Origin: JAWPMT01 sp965227935
GTDB taxonomy: Bacteria; Bacteroidota; Bacteroidia; Cytophagales; Cyclobacteriaceae
NCBI GenBank assembly: GCA_965227935.1
Contig: CBDDGS010000043.1
Coordinates: 1,178,001-1,242,000 of the forward strand
DNA: 64,000 nucleotides
Direction of reading: 5' to 3'
Part shown: positions 36,068 to 43,280 of the stretch, piece by piece
How the letters are laid out: each line of letters opens with the position of its first letter
Numbering within the stretch: the first letter of the stretch is position 1
Made by a program: the position numbers and the translations under genes
Notes under the pieces: model-generated
What the model saw: only the letters and a program-made list of their open reading frames with translations
Told to the model about the DNA's origin: nothing
Databases searched by the model: none

Positions 36068-37303
36068 TCAATCCCCAGTTGGTTCGAAGATCAGGGAGCT
36101 CAGCTCATGATCGAGAATGTCCCTGGCAATCTCTTGCAGCTCACCAGGCTGTAGCCCATCGATACGATCAAAGACCGCGGTCAGGGAAGGCACCCGATCC
36201 AGGTCCAGCATGCTCTTCGCCATCATGAGCATCATCGCATTGTTGTTTTCCTCCGACATCGCCAGATGTCCTTTGATCTGCTGTTTCGCGCGGTGAAGCG
36301 CCGTAGGACTCATCTCCAAATTGCACAGCGCCTTAATTTCCTTCAAGACCAGTCGCAGGCTCCTTTTGAGGTTGCGAGGATCCGTGGCAAAGAAGATGGA
36401 GAACAACCCGGTGTCCTTATAGGCACTGTAGTTGGCATCGACACCATAGACCAGGCCATTCTTCTCTCGCAGTGCGAGGTTCAACTTGGAGTTCATGTAA
36501 GGCCCACCGAGGATGTTAGTCAGCATAAAGAGCGGAATGCGACGTTCATCGCCAATTGGGTAAGCCGTATTGCCCAGGGCAACATGTACTTGCGAAATCG
36601 GCTTTTCAATCGACTTTTTATGTACCCCGTTCGTCTGAAAAGGAGTCCGCTCCGGCGTGTGGTTCTTGTACGGAACAGCGGTAAGATACTTGCGCGCTAT
36701 CCGCTCAAACTTCTTGATGTTGAAATTGCCAACAGCCGAAACGACAATCTTCGTGGTATTCAGATTACGCTGGATGAATTGCGTAAAATGCTCTTTGGTA
36801 AGCGCCGGAACGCTGCTCTCGGTCCCCAGTATATTCACCCCTAAAGGATGCCCGGCAAAGACGATCTCGTCGAACTCATCCTGGATGGCATCTTCGGGAG
36901 TATCGCGGTACATGGCCATCTCCTCAAGGATCACCATCTTCTCCCGCTCAATCTGGTGCTTGGGGAACGTACTATTGAAGGTAATATCAGCCAGCAACTC
37001 CAGGGCTCGATCAAGATGCTCTTGGAGAACCGATGCGTGAAAGCAGATCTTCTCTTTGGTGGTGTAAGCGTTGAGTTCGCCGCCGACAGATTCCAGGCGA
37101 TTAAGGATGTGGAAAGAGTTGCGTTTGTGGGTGCCTTTAAAGGCCATGTGCTCCCAGAAGTGGGCGATTCCTTCTTCGCCAGGTAGCTCATCACGGCTGC
37201 CTATGTCCAGCATGATCCCCACATGGGCGATCTTGGTGCTAGTGATCTCCCGATGCACTAACCTGATCCCATTCTCCAGCTCTATCAACCCGTATTCTGC
37301 CAT
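36068..37303 (-). CDS. M16 family zinc metallopeptidase (processing-peptidase-like)
   Basis: 411 aa, a single pair of M16 domains. The inverted zinc motif H-x-x-E-H is HFWEH (His48, Glu51, His52), and the third ligand is a Glu of VILEEMAMYRD near residue 127-128, so it looks active. GGELNAYTTKEKICFHASV and the C-terminal NKLNLALREK-like stretch (SKLNLALREKNGLVYGV) fit the mitochondrial-processing-peptidase/YmxG type. There is no signal peptide, so it is cytosolic. A TATCTTTG box lies 7 bases upstream of the ATG. Confidence 0.92.
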   Translation of the reverse strand: MAEYGLIELENGIRLVHREITSTKIAHVGIMLDIGSRDELPGEEGIAHFWEHMAFKGTHKRNSFHILNRLESVGGELNAYTTKEKICFHASVLQEHLDRALELLADITFNSTFPKHQIEREKMVILEEMAMYRDTPEDAIQDEFDEIVFAGHPLGVNILGTESSVPALTKEHFTQFIQRNLNTTKIVVSAVGNFNIKKFERIARKYLTAVPYKNHTPERTPFQTNGVHKKSIEKPISQVHVALGNTAYPIGDERRIPLFMLTNILGGPYMNSKLNLALREKNGLVYGVDANYSAYKDTGLFSIFFATDPRNLKRSLRLVLKEIKALCNLEMSPTALHRAKQQIKGHLAMSEENNNAMMLMMAKSMLDLDRVPSLTAVFDRIDGLQPGELQEIARDILDHELSSLIFEPTGD

Positions 37304-37310
37304 AGGGCCG

Positions 37311-37318
37311 CAAAGATA
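37311..37318 (-). promoter_or_regulatory. Putative -7 box of the M16 peptidase gene
   Basis: TATCTTTG on the minus strand, 7 bases before the ATG, matching TAnnTTTG. No TTG was found at standard spacing. The leader would be nearly absent. Confidence 0.4.
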
Positions 37319-37510
37319 CGAGGAAGTGTTATTAGATAGGCCAGATCATTCAATCCGTAATCAGATAGGTCAAAGGTTTTAAGTCTAATCGGAAAGGAAT
37401 CGTTGTCACCAGATTTGGTACAAAGCGGTAAGATTGCAAAATTGTGGTATATCCAATTCTCCCCCTTGAGGCGCCTTTCCTTTGATTTTAGTGTCAATGT
37501 CATCAGGTAG

Positions 37511-37544
37511 AAATCCCCCTTTGGTAAAGGGGGCAAGGGGGATT
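37511..37544. repeat. CCCCCTTT/AAAGGGGG nested palindrome, copy 2
   Basis: Same plan and orientation as the copy at 4015-4048: AAATCCCCC, TTTGGT loop, AAAGGGGGC, AGGGGGATT. Confidence 0.75.
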
Positions 37545-37623
37545 GTTACCAACCTTAATCGCATGAAGGATTTTAGGATCCGTTTCCATCTTTAACTTAC
37601 GTTGTTTAAGAGTTAATAACCAC

Positions 37624-38745
37624 GTGAAGATCAGCTTCGACGCAAAGCGACTTTTTAACAATAGCACTGGCCTCGGCAACTACAGCCGAACGCTCGTCGG
37701 CAATCTGCATCGATATTATCCAGACAACGAGTACCTCCTATGCACTCCAAAGACTGGAGACCTTGAAGCTGCTAAAGCCTTTTTCAAAGAGCCATTTGAG
37801 TGCATAACTCCAGGGCGCCGGATACGTCCACTGTGGAGGAGCCGCGGGGTAGTCAGCGAGCTGGTCAAGCGAGGGGTACAGATCTATCATGGCCTTAGCC
37901 ACGAAATCCCGGTCGGTTTGAAAAAGCACGGCATCAAGTCAGTCGTCACTATTCATGACCTCATCCATCGAAGATATCCAAAAACCTATAGCGCTGTGGA
38001 TCGGGCCATCTACGATGCCAAGTTGCGTCACAGCCTGGGTAACGCCGATGCCATTGTTGCGATCAGTGAGCAAACGAAGCGGGATATCCTCGAGTTCTTC
38101 CCAGCAACACCCGAGGAGAAAATCCATGTGATCTACCAGTCGTGCGATCCCATCTACTACCAGCCTGTTCACCCTGGTGAGATGGTTGCAACCAGGCAGC
38201 GACTTCAATTACCCGAGGAGTACCTGCTCTACGTCGGAGCTTTTGCACCTCGCAAAAACCTACTGAACCTCATTCGTGCCTACAAGCAACTTGGGACTGA
38301 CGCGCCGGCCCTCGTGATGATTGGCAACGGCGGACGATACTTCAAAAGGCTGCAGGCACTTTCCAATCGACTTGGGCTCGAGAAAACGGTAGTTTGGTTG
38401 TCCGGTGTGAGAGACACTACCACCTTGCGGAGTGTCTACGCAGACGCGAAGGCTTTTGTCTACCCCAGCTGGTTCGAGGGCTTTGGGCTGCCAGTAGTGG
38501 AAGCACTGCTATCGAGCGTGCCGGTAGTCACCTCCAACCTTTCCTCCTTGCCGGAAGCTGCCGGACCTTCCTCCTTGCTGGTCGATCCTCATCAAGTGGA
38601 CTTACTGGCCACAGCTCTGGCAGAGGTGCTCGAGGTAAATCGCAGACAGGTGACCGAGTCAGGCTACCAATATGCCATTGAGCACTTCTCTCAAGAGAAG
38701 ACGACGCAGGCAATCATGGAGCTGTATCGACAGCTGGCACCGTAA
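37624..38745 (+). CDS. Glycosyltransferase, GT4 family
   Basis: 373 aa, GT-B fold. The N-terminal donor-independent domain opens ISFDAKRLFNNSTGLGNYSR. In the C-terminal domain LLYVGAFAPRKNLLNLI and the E-x7-E motif EGFGLPVVE (following YPSWF) are typical of GT4 retaining enzymes that use nucleotide sugars. The substrates are unknown. It is cytosolic or membrane-peripheral. The start is GTG at 37624. It stands alone rather than in a polysaccharide cluster, divergent from the M16 gene. Confidence 0.9.
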   Translation: MKISFDAKRLFNNSTGLGNYSRTLVGNLHRYYPDNEYLLCTPKTGDLEAAKAFFKEPFECITPGRRIRPLWRSRGVVSELVKRGVQIYHGLSHEIPVGLKKHGIKSVVTIHDLIHRRYPKTYSAVDRAIYDAKLRHSLGNADAIVAISEQTKRDILEFFPATPEEKIHVIYQSCDPIYYQPVHPGEMVATRQRLQLPEEYLLYVGAFAPRKNLLNLIRAYKQLGTDAPALVMIGNGGRYFKRLQALSNRLGLEKTVVWLSGVRDTTTLRSVYADAKAFVYPSWFEGFGLPVVEALLSSVPVVTSNLSSLPEAAGPSSLLVDPHQVDLLATALAEVLEVNRRQVTESGYQYAIEHFSQEKTTQAIMELYRQLAP

Positions 38746-38807
38746 GAGTAATCCTGATCCGTTATTGTAACCTTCTCCAAAGTTTGGCCGTAATAACATT
38801 TAGTTAT

Positions 38808-38828
38808 ATATTTAAGAAAATTAAATAT
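38808..38828 (+). promoter_or_regulatory. Probable PadR autoregulatory operator
   Basis: ATATTTAA (38808-38815), 5 bases, TTAAATAT (38821-38828): a perfect 8-base inverted repeat ending one base before the ATG of the padR-like gene. Position and symmetry fit dimer binding that blocks its own expression; this is inferred. Confidence 0.6.
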
Positions 38829-38829
38829 T

Positions 38830-39186
38830 ATGAAATCAAAAGAGTACATCAAAGGAACCATCAAAACGATCGTCCTGAAGCTGTTGTCAGAGAAAGACAA
38901 GATGTACGGATATGAGATCAGCCAACGAGTGAAGGAACTGTCTTCCGGGGAAATTGAGCTCACCTACGGGGCCCTGTATCCGATACTCTATAAGCTGGAG
39001 CACGAAGGTCTGCTAGTGACAACTTCCGAAATCGTAGACGGACGCGTTCGCAAGTACTACTCGCTGACGAAGTCCGGCAATGAAACTGCCAATGAAAAGG
39101 TGGCGGAATTGCAGCGATTTCTGGAGCTAATGAAGCAGGTGCTGTCCCCCAATGCTGCCACTAACTTCAGCGTGGCGTGGGCCTAG
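38830..39186 (+). CDS. PadR family transcriptional regulator
   Basis: 118 aa. GTIKTIVLKLLSEKDKMYGYE, split as IVLKLLSEKDKMYGYEIS, and LTYGALYPILYKLEHEGLL form the PadR winged helix; RVRKYYSLTKSG is the wing. The C-terminal helix is short, so this is the small PadR-s2 type, acting as a dimeric repressor in the cytosol. Its gene overlaps the following membrane-protein gene by 10 bases, a common PadR arrangement in which the regulator controls the partner operon. A perfect AT-rich palindrome lies just before its ATG. Confidence 0.92.
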   Translation: MKSKEYIKGTIKTIVLKLLSEKDKMYGYEISQRVKELSSGEIELTYGALYPILYKLEHEGLLVTTSEIVDGRVRKYYSLTKSGNETANEKVAELQRFLELMKQVLSPNAATNFSVAWA

Positions 39187-40385
39187 ACAAGCAGTACTAC
39201 GATCAGATCTCGCTGGAGCTTGAGCGACAGGGCGTGACCTTTCACTCCCTGGAAACGGAGCTCCTCGATCACCTACTCTGTGACATCGAGTGCCACATGG
39301 ACCGGGGCATGTCTTTCGAGCAAGCCTGGTCTTCTATTAAGCAACAAATCCCCAAGAATCACTTCAAAATCATACAAAACGAAACAATGGAACTGATCAA
39401 TCAAAAAATGAAGCCTGTGCGTATCGCAGGCATTTTCACCCTCGCCCTACTGGTTGTTGCAACGGTGTTTAAGTCGCTGCACTTGCCTGGTGCGGCATTA
39501 CTACTTTTTTCATTCCTCGTCTCCGCAAGCATTACGCTAATTGTCGGATCCAACCGCACCATCTACACGCACCCATCACACAAAGGAAAGTACGCCATCG
39601 TCGGCGTGACTTTCGCAGTGGTTGTCCTGATCGTTGGTTTATGCTTTAAAATCTTGCACCTGCCGGGAGCGGGCGAACTCCTATATGCCTCAGTGGTATC
39701 CATGGGCGTGTTATTCCCGGCACTGGCGGTATATTTCTATGCACAAGGGGCTAAAGCCAAACAACATATGGCCATTAGCACCATCGAGGAATATCAATGG
39801 GCCATTGAGAGAACAGCTATGATCCTCCTTGCATTTGGGCTAGTCTTCAATTACTCCGACTTGCTGTTTGGTTATGCCATGGGACTCGGTGTTTTCTTTT
39901 TCATGTTCGCTATCATGATTACTGGGATCTATGTCTATGCTATGACCTGGAAGCACTACGTCGAAACCGGAGAAAGAAAGATAAGTGACACCTTGCTTCT
40001 CATCTTCTCTTCGATTGCCTTTACCATGTTTGTCATCCCTATTGTGGGTCAAGATATACCTTATGTTTTGAGGCACTACCTGGCGTACTTGCCCGGTGCG
40101 ATCTTCAGTCTCATCGTGTGGGCGAAGTATGCGATCGTCGACAGGTCCCGTAGCACGCTAGTCCCAGCGGCGGTAAGTACGGCGCTGCTGTTTTATCCGC
40201 TCCTGCGAATCGGCATCAAACTGCAGTGGTTCGAAGGGTGGCTCGCCTCGCTCACCACTGATCCTGTTTTTATACTAGGATTCCTTGTCGTGCTGATAGG
40301 ATTGTTCTTTGGCTACAGGAAGCACATGGTATTCAGGCTCCTGATCCTCCTGACCATCGCCTCGCATATGATTCCTAACATTTAA
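39177..40385 (+). CDS. PadR-linked polytopic membrane protein with two GldL-like motifs
   Basis: 402 aa. The first 75 residues are cytosolic and resemble the permease-prefix/DUF1700-like segment found in PadR-linked genes (LETELLDHLLCDIECHMDRG). About ten hydrophobic segments follow. The phrase FK-x-LHLPGA occurs twice (FKSLHLPGAALLL and FKILHLPGAGELL), each at the start of a hairpin of two membrane helices, as in the N-terminal unit of GldL. A duplication of that unit is therefore likely. No T9SS or gliding gene is adjacent, so a gliding role is not supported. The start is GTG at 39177, inside the padR gene. Confidence 0.78.
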   Translation: MGLDKQYYDQISLELERQGVTFHSLETELLDHLLCDIECHMDRGMSFEQAWSSIKQQIPKNHFKIIQNETMELINQKMKPVRIAGIFTLALLVVATVFKSLHLPGAALLLFSFLVSASITLIVGSNRTIYTHPSHKGKYAIVGVTFAVVVLIVGLCFKILHLPGAGELLYASVVSMGVLFPALAVYFYAQGAKAKQHMAISTIEEYQWAIERTAMILLAFGLVFNYSDLLFGYAMGLGVFFFMFAIMITGIYVYAMTWKHYVETGERKISDTLLLIFSSIAFTMFVIPIVGQDIPYVLRHYLAYLPGAIFSLIVWAKYAIVDRSRSTLVPAAVSTALLFYPLLRIGIKLQWFEGWLASLTTDPVFILGFLVVLIGLFFGYRKHMVFRLLILLTIASHMIPNI

Positions 40386-40394
40386 ACTGGAAAA

Positions 40395-40460
40395 GAGGGT
40401 GAAGTAAGGCTGAGAAAATCATTACACTTCAACTGTCCTCATGCCTTTACTTCACCCCTC
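40395..40460. terminator. Long inverted repeat across the ends of convergent genes
   Basis: GAGGGTGAAGTAAGGC (40395-40410) faces GCCTTTACTTCACCCCTC (40443-40460): a 16-base stem with two single-base bulges and a 32-base loop. The right arm lies partly in the last codons of the minus-strand gene. It may act as a two-way terminator; there is no T-tract. Confidence 0.5.
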
Positions 40461-41098
40461 AACTCCTCCATCTCCGCCACCATCTCATCCAGCTTGTCAA
40501 AGACGGAACCATAAACGGTGCGCAAGTCCCACTCGTACAGTTTGGGAGCGAAGATCGAAGACATCAGCGCCAGCACCCCGAGGCCAAGGGCCCAGTTGAG
40601 AGGGATACCGTCAACCATCCAGAATATGCCTGGAAACTTCATCATCAGCTTGTCCCAAATGGGCTGTGTAATGGGCGCCATCCACACTGCGGTGCCCAGA
40701 GTAATGAAGTAGATAGGGTAAAACCACCGATAGATCTTTGTATAACCCGTAATGGCTCCCTGAAGCCAGTCATTGAAGGACCGCAAAAAATGGTAGCTGT
40801 CATGCGTTTTGTCGATCTCCATTGACAATCTGAGCTGCTTCCTCCCGTAAGTAATCAAGGGAATGAAAAGCAGCCCCATGACAATCCCGTGGACGGGTAG
40901 TTGGAAAATCAGCAACAGCATGAGGACATGCACGCCTAGTAAAATGTAGAGGAAGGTAGCATTGCCTTTGAACATCCTGTGCATACGATCCACCAGGTGC
41001 GTGGACTTTCGATTGTAGATATCCACCACCTTTCCTGTCGTCCAGGAATCCTCCTTCAGAAATCCTTGCTTCCAAATGGCTTCAATAGATTTTTCCAT
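40439..41098 (-). CDS. Membrane protein coupled to an ECF sigma factor
   Basis: 219 aa. A cytosolic N-terminus of about 45 residues is followed by four hydrophobic segments (about 48-66, 68-86, 125-145, 165-185) and a short charged C-terminal helix (DKLDEMVAEMEEL). It has no zinc-binding anti-sigma motif and no known domain. The start overlaps the sigma gene by 17 bases, so the two are co-translated. By position it is the candidate anti-sigma or effector membrane protein for that sigma factor; the cytosolic N-terminus is the natural contact region. This is inference only. Confidence 0.75.
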   Translation of the reverse strand: MEKSIEAIWKQGFLKEDSWTTGKVVDIYNRKSTHLVDRMHRMFKGNATFLYILLGVHVLMLLLIFQLPVHGIVMGLLFIPLITYGRKQLRLSMEIDKTHDSYHFLRSFNDWLQGAITGYTKIYRWFYPIYFITLGTAVWMAPITQPIWDKLMMKFPGIFWMVDGIPLNWALGLGVLALMSSIFAPKLYEWDLRTVYGSVFDKLDEMVAEMEELRGEVKA

Positions 41099-41570
41099 CG
41101 AGTTTCTTTTTTAGTTTGTCCTTAATCCGTTTGATCCGGACACCAATATTGTTGGCATTGGTACCCATTATTTCAGCGATCTCAGCATGTGACTTTTCCT
41201 CCAGATGAAGCAAAATCACGGCCCTGTCGATCTCGGACAGAGATCTTATTGCCCGATATAACTGGTCCAGATCTTCATCCGAAAATGTACCCTGTGTCTC
41301 CTGCTCCATGTCCGGGACCTCCACATCTCGAGTCTCAACTGCCTTTTTGCGTTTCTTCAGCAATGTGAGGCATACATTGAGGGACAATCGGTAGATCCAC
41401 GTGGACCAGTCGGCATCACCCCGAAAATTGTCCCGTGACCGCCAGATCTGGAGGCACACCTCCTGGTAGTAATCCTCAAAGTCCTCCTCAGAATCACTGT
41501 AAGCCCGGCAGATCTTGATGATTATCGCGGCATAAGGCAATATCTGAGATCGGTAGAAGTCGTCGCTCAA
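41082..41570 (-). CDS. ECF-type RNA polymerase sigma factor
   Basis: 162 aa, with regions sigma-2 and sigma-4 only. Sigma-2 is marked by EDYYQEVCLQIWRSRDNF, sigma-4 by LSEIDRAVILLHLEEKSHAE followed by the HTH IMGTNANNIGVRIKRIKDKL. It directs RNA polymerase to a small set of promoters, usually in response to an envelope or stress signal. The gene overlaps the membrane-protein gene by 17 bases. No FecR-type or zinc anti-sigma protein is encoded nearby, and no SusC/D pair follows, so it is not the usual Bacteroidota polysaccharide-uptake type. Confidence 0.92.
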   Translation of the reverse strand: MSDDFYRSQILPYAAIIIKICRAYSDSEEDFEDYYQEVCLQIWRSRDNFRGDADWSTWIYRLSLNVCLTLLKKRKKAVETRDVEVPDMEQETQGTFSDEDLDQLYRAIRSLSEIDRAVILLHLEEKSHAEIAEIMGTNANNIGVRIKRIKDKLKKKLDGKIY

Positions 41571-41661
41571 TCGCTTTTTTTCTGGTTAGTGGCAATAAGT
41601 TCGAAACCTTACAGCCCAGTGTGAAAAAATGATACCTTTCGTCTTTGCAACATAGGAAACC

Positions 41662-42204
41662 GTGAACAGAATCAACGTAGTCGGGACCAGTGGATCCGGA
41701 AAGTCCAGCTTCTCCAAGTCGCTTGCTGAGAAATTGGGGTACCCCTACATTCAGTTGGACCAACTCTTCTGGCTACCGAACTGGCAAGAATCTGCCGATG
41801 AGGAGTTCCTGGTGAAAATCGCCACCGCCCTTGATCGACCCACGTGGGTCCTGGATGGCAACTACAAACGCACGATCCAAGTGAAGTGGAAGGACGTCGA
41901 TACGGTGATCTGGCTGGATTATACATTCGGGATTACGCTTTGGCGGGCCATCAAACGTGCCCTGACGAGAATTGTGAGCAAAAAGGAAGCGTGGCCCAAC
42001 ACCGGCAATGTAGAAACGTGGAGTAGGCTGTTCTCCCGGGAATCGGTGGTCTTGTGGACGATCAAGACACACCATCGCAATCGTCGCGTGCATGTCAAAT
42101 ACATGCAGGAACCGCAATTCCAGCACATTACATTCTACAGATTTCGTAAGCCTAAGGAAGCCCTCGATTTCCTGAAAGGACTTGAGGCGAGTACATTTGA
42201 ATGA
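41662..42204 (+). CDS. P-loop NTPase, adenylate-kinase/topology-modulation-like
   Basis: 180 aa. The Walker A motif GTSGSGKSS lies at residues 8-16, then YPYIQLDQLFW and PTWVLDGNYKRT, the pattern of the FlaR/'DNA topology modulation protein' group of small kinases, which are in fact nucleotide- or small-molecule-kinase-like. The conserved Asp-Gly-Asn-Tyr (DGNY) loop is typical of this group. The substrate is unknown. It is cytosolic with a GTG start at 41662. It is divergent from the sigma gene, and the oxidoreductase gene follows after 25 bases. Confidence 0.82.
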   Translation: MNRINVVGTSGSGKSSFSKSLAEKLGYPYIQLDQLFWLPNWQESADEEFLVKIATALDRPTWVLDGNYKRTIQVKWKDVDTVIWLDYTFGITLWRAIKRALTRIVSKKEAWPNTGNVETWSRLFSRESVVLWTIKTHHRNRRVHVKYMQEPQFQHITFYRFRKPKEALDFLKGLEASTFE

Positions 42205-42229
42205 AGCATCCTATCCCAACACCCACTCA

Positions 42230-43198
42230 ATGAAAGCAGCAGTCACTACCAGCATCGGAGATCCCTCTGTCATCAAAATTCAAGATGTACCCAAACCGGC
42301 AGCAAGAGACGGCTGGGTACTGATCGAGGTGAAGGCCTTTGGCCTGAATAGATCCGAGATGTACACCCGACAAGGCCATTCACCCAATGTGAAATTTCCC
42401 CGTATCCAGGGCATTGAGTGTGTCGGGGTCGTAGAGGAAGACCCCAGCGGCACCTATCAACAAGGTCAGCAAGTAGCCGCGATCATGGGCGAGATGGGAC
42501 GAGAATTTGACGGTGGATATGCCGAGTATACACTCGTCCCCCTTCGCATTGTATTCCCGTTTGAAAGCTCACTTCCCTGGTCGACATTGGGAGCGATTCC
42601 AGAGATGTTCCAAACCGTCTCGGGATCTGTCAACGAAGCGCTGGACCTGCAACCGGGAGAGACATTCCTAATTCGAGGCGGCACTTCTTCCATCGGGATG
42701 TTGTCTTGCCAGCTAGCCAAAACAATGAATGCGACGGTGATCGCTACTTCACGTAAACCCGAACGCGCCCAGGCGCTCAAAGACAATGGCGCCGATCACG
42801 TGGTAATCGACGATGGGGAGATTGCCGGGAAAGTAAGGGAGCTTTTTCCTCATGGCGTCAACAAAGTCCTCGAGTTGGTAGGGACCAAGACATTGAAGGA
42901 CTCGTTGAAATGTGCCGCTCCGAAGGGTATTGTCTGCATGACAGGCATCCTGGGCAACTCCTGGGTGATGAATGACTTCGCGCCGATGGGGGACGTCCCG
43001 TCATTGGTGCGTTTGACGTCCTACGCGGGCGACGCCGAAAATCTGTCTAGCGAAAGGCTGCAGGCATTTATTGACGAAGTTGCGAAAGGCAATATTTCCC
43101 TCAATATTCATAGTGTACTCACTCTGCCGGACGTCCCCCGAGCCCATGAGATGATGGAGAACAGCGAAGCGAAAGGAAAATTGGTCGTAGAGCTCTGA
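42230..43198 (+). CDS. MDR-family quinone-oxidoreductase-like dehydrogenase
   Basis: 322 aa from the ATG at 42230, where the usual family N-terminus (MKAAVTTSIGDPSVIKIQDV) begins; a longer frame from 42182 overlaps the previous gene and is not needed. The N-terminal GroES-like domain lacks the Cys/His set of zinc alcohol dehydrogenases. The Rossmann motif is RGGTSSIGMLSCQLAK, fitting zinc-independent NADPH:quinone reductases. It likely reduces quinones or enones with NAD(P)H in the cytosol. Its physiological substrate is unknown. Confidence 0.88.
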   Translation: MKAAVTTSIGDPSVIKIQDVPKPAARDGWVLIEVKAFGLNRSEMYTRQGHSPNVKFPRIQGIECVGVVEEDPSGTYQQGQQVAAIMGEMGREFDGGYAEYTLVPLRIVFPFESSLPWSTLGAIPEMFQTVSGSVNEALDLQPGETFLIRGGTSSIGMLSCQLAKTMNATVIATSRKPERAQALKDNGADHVVIDDGEIAGKVRELFPHGVNKVLELVGTKTLKDSLKCAAPKGIVCMTGILGNSWVMNDFAPMGDVPSLVRLTSYAGDAENLSSERLQAFIDEVAKGNISLNIHSVLTLPDVPRAHEMMENSEAKGKLVVEL

Positions 43199-43280
43199 TC
43201 TTCTTTAAAGGCCAACTCGGGAAAACCTTATAGGATCAATGAGGGAGGCTCACTATATTGAGTGACCTAACTGCGCAAAT

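Larger units (their letters stand above)
37304..37623. other. Intergenic region between divergent genes
   Basis: Contains the M16 -7 box, the palindrome at 37511-37544 and a decayed relative of it near 37458 (TTCTCCCCCTTGAGG). Nothing else identified. Confidence 0.5.

Noticed and set aside
42182..42229. Longer start for the MDR oxidoreductase
   Set aside because: The extra residues overlap the kinase-like gene and precede a standard family N-terminus.
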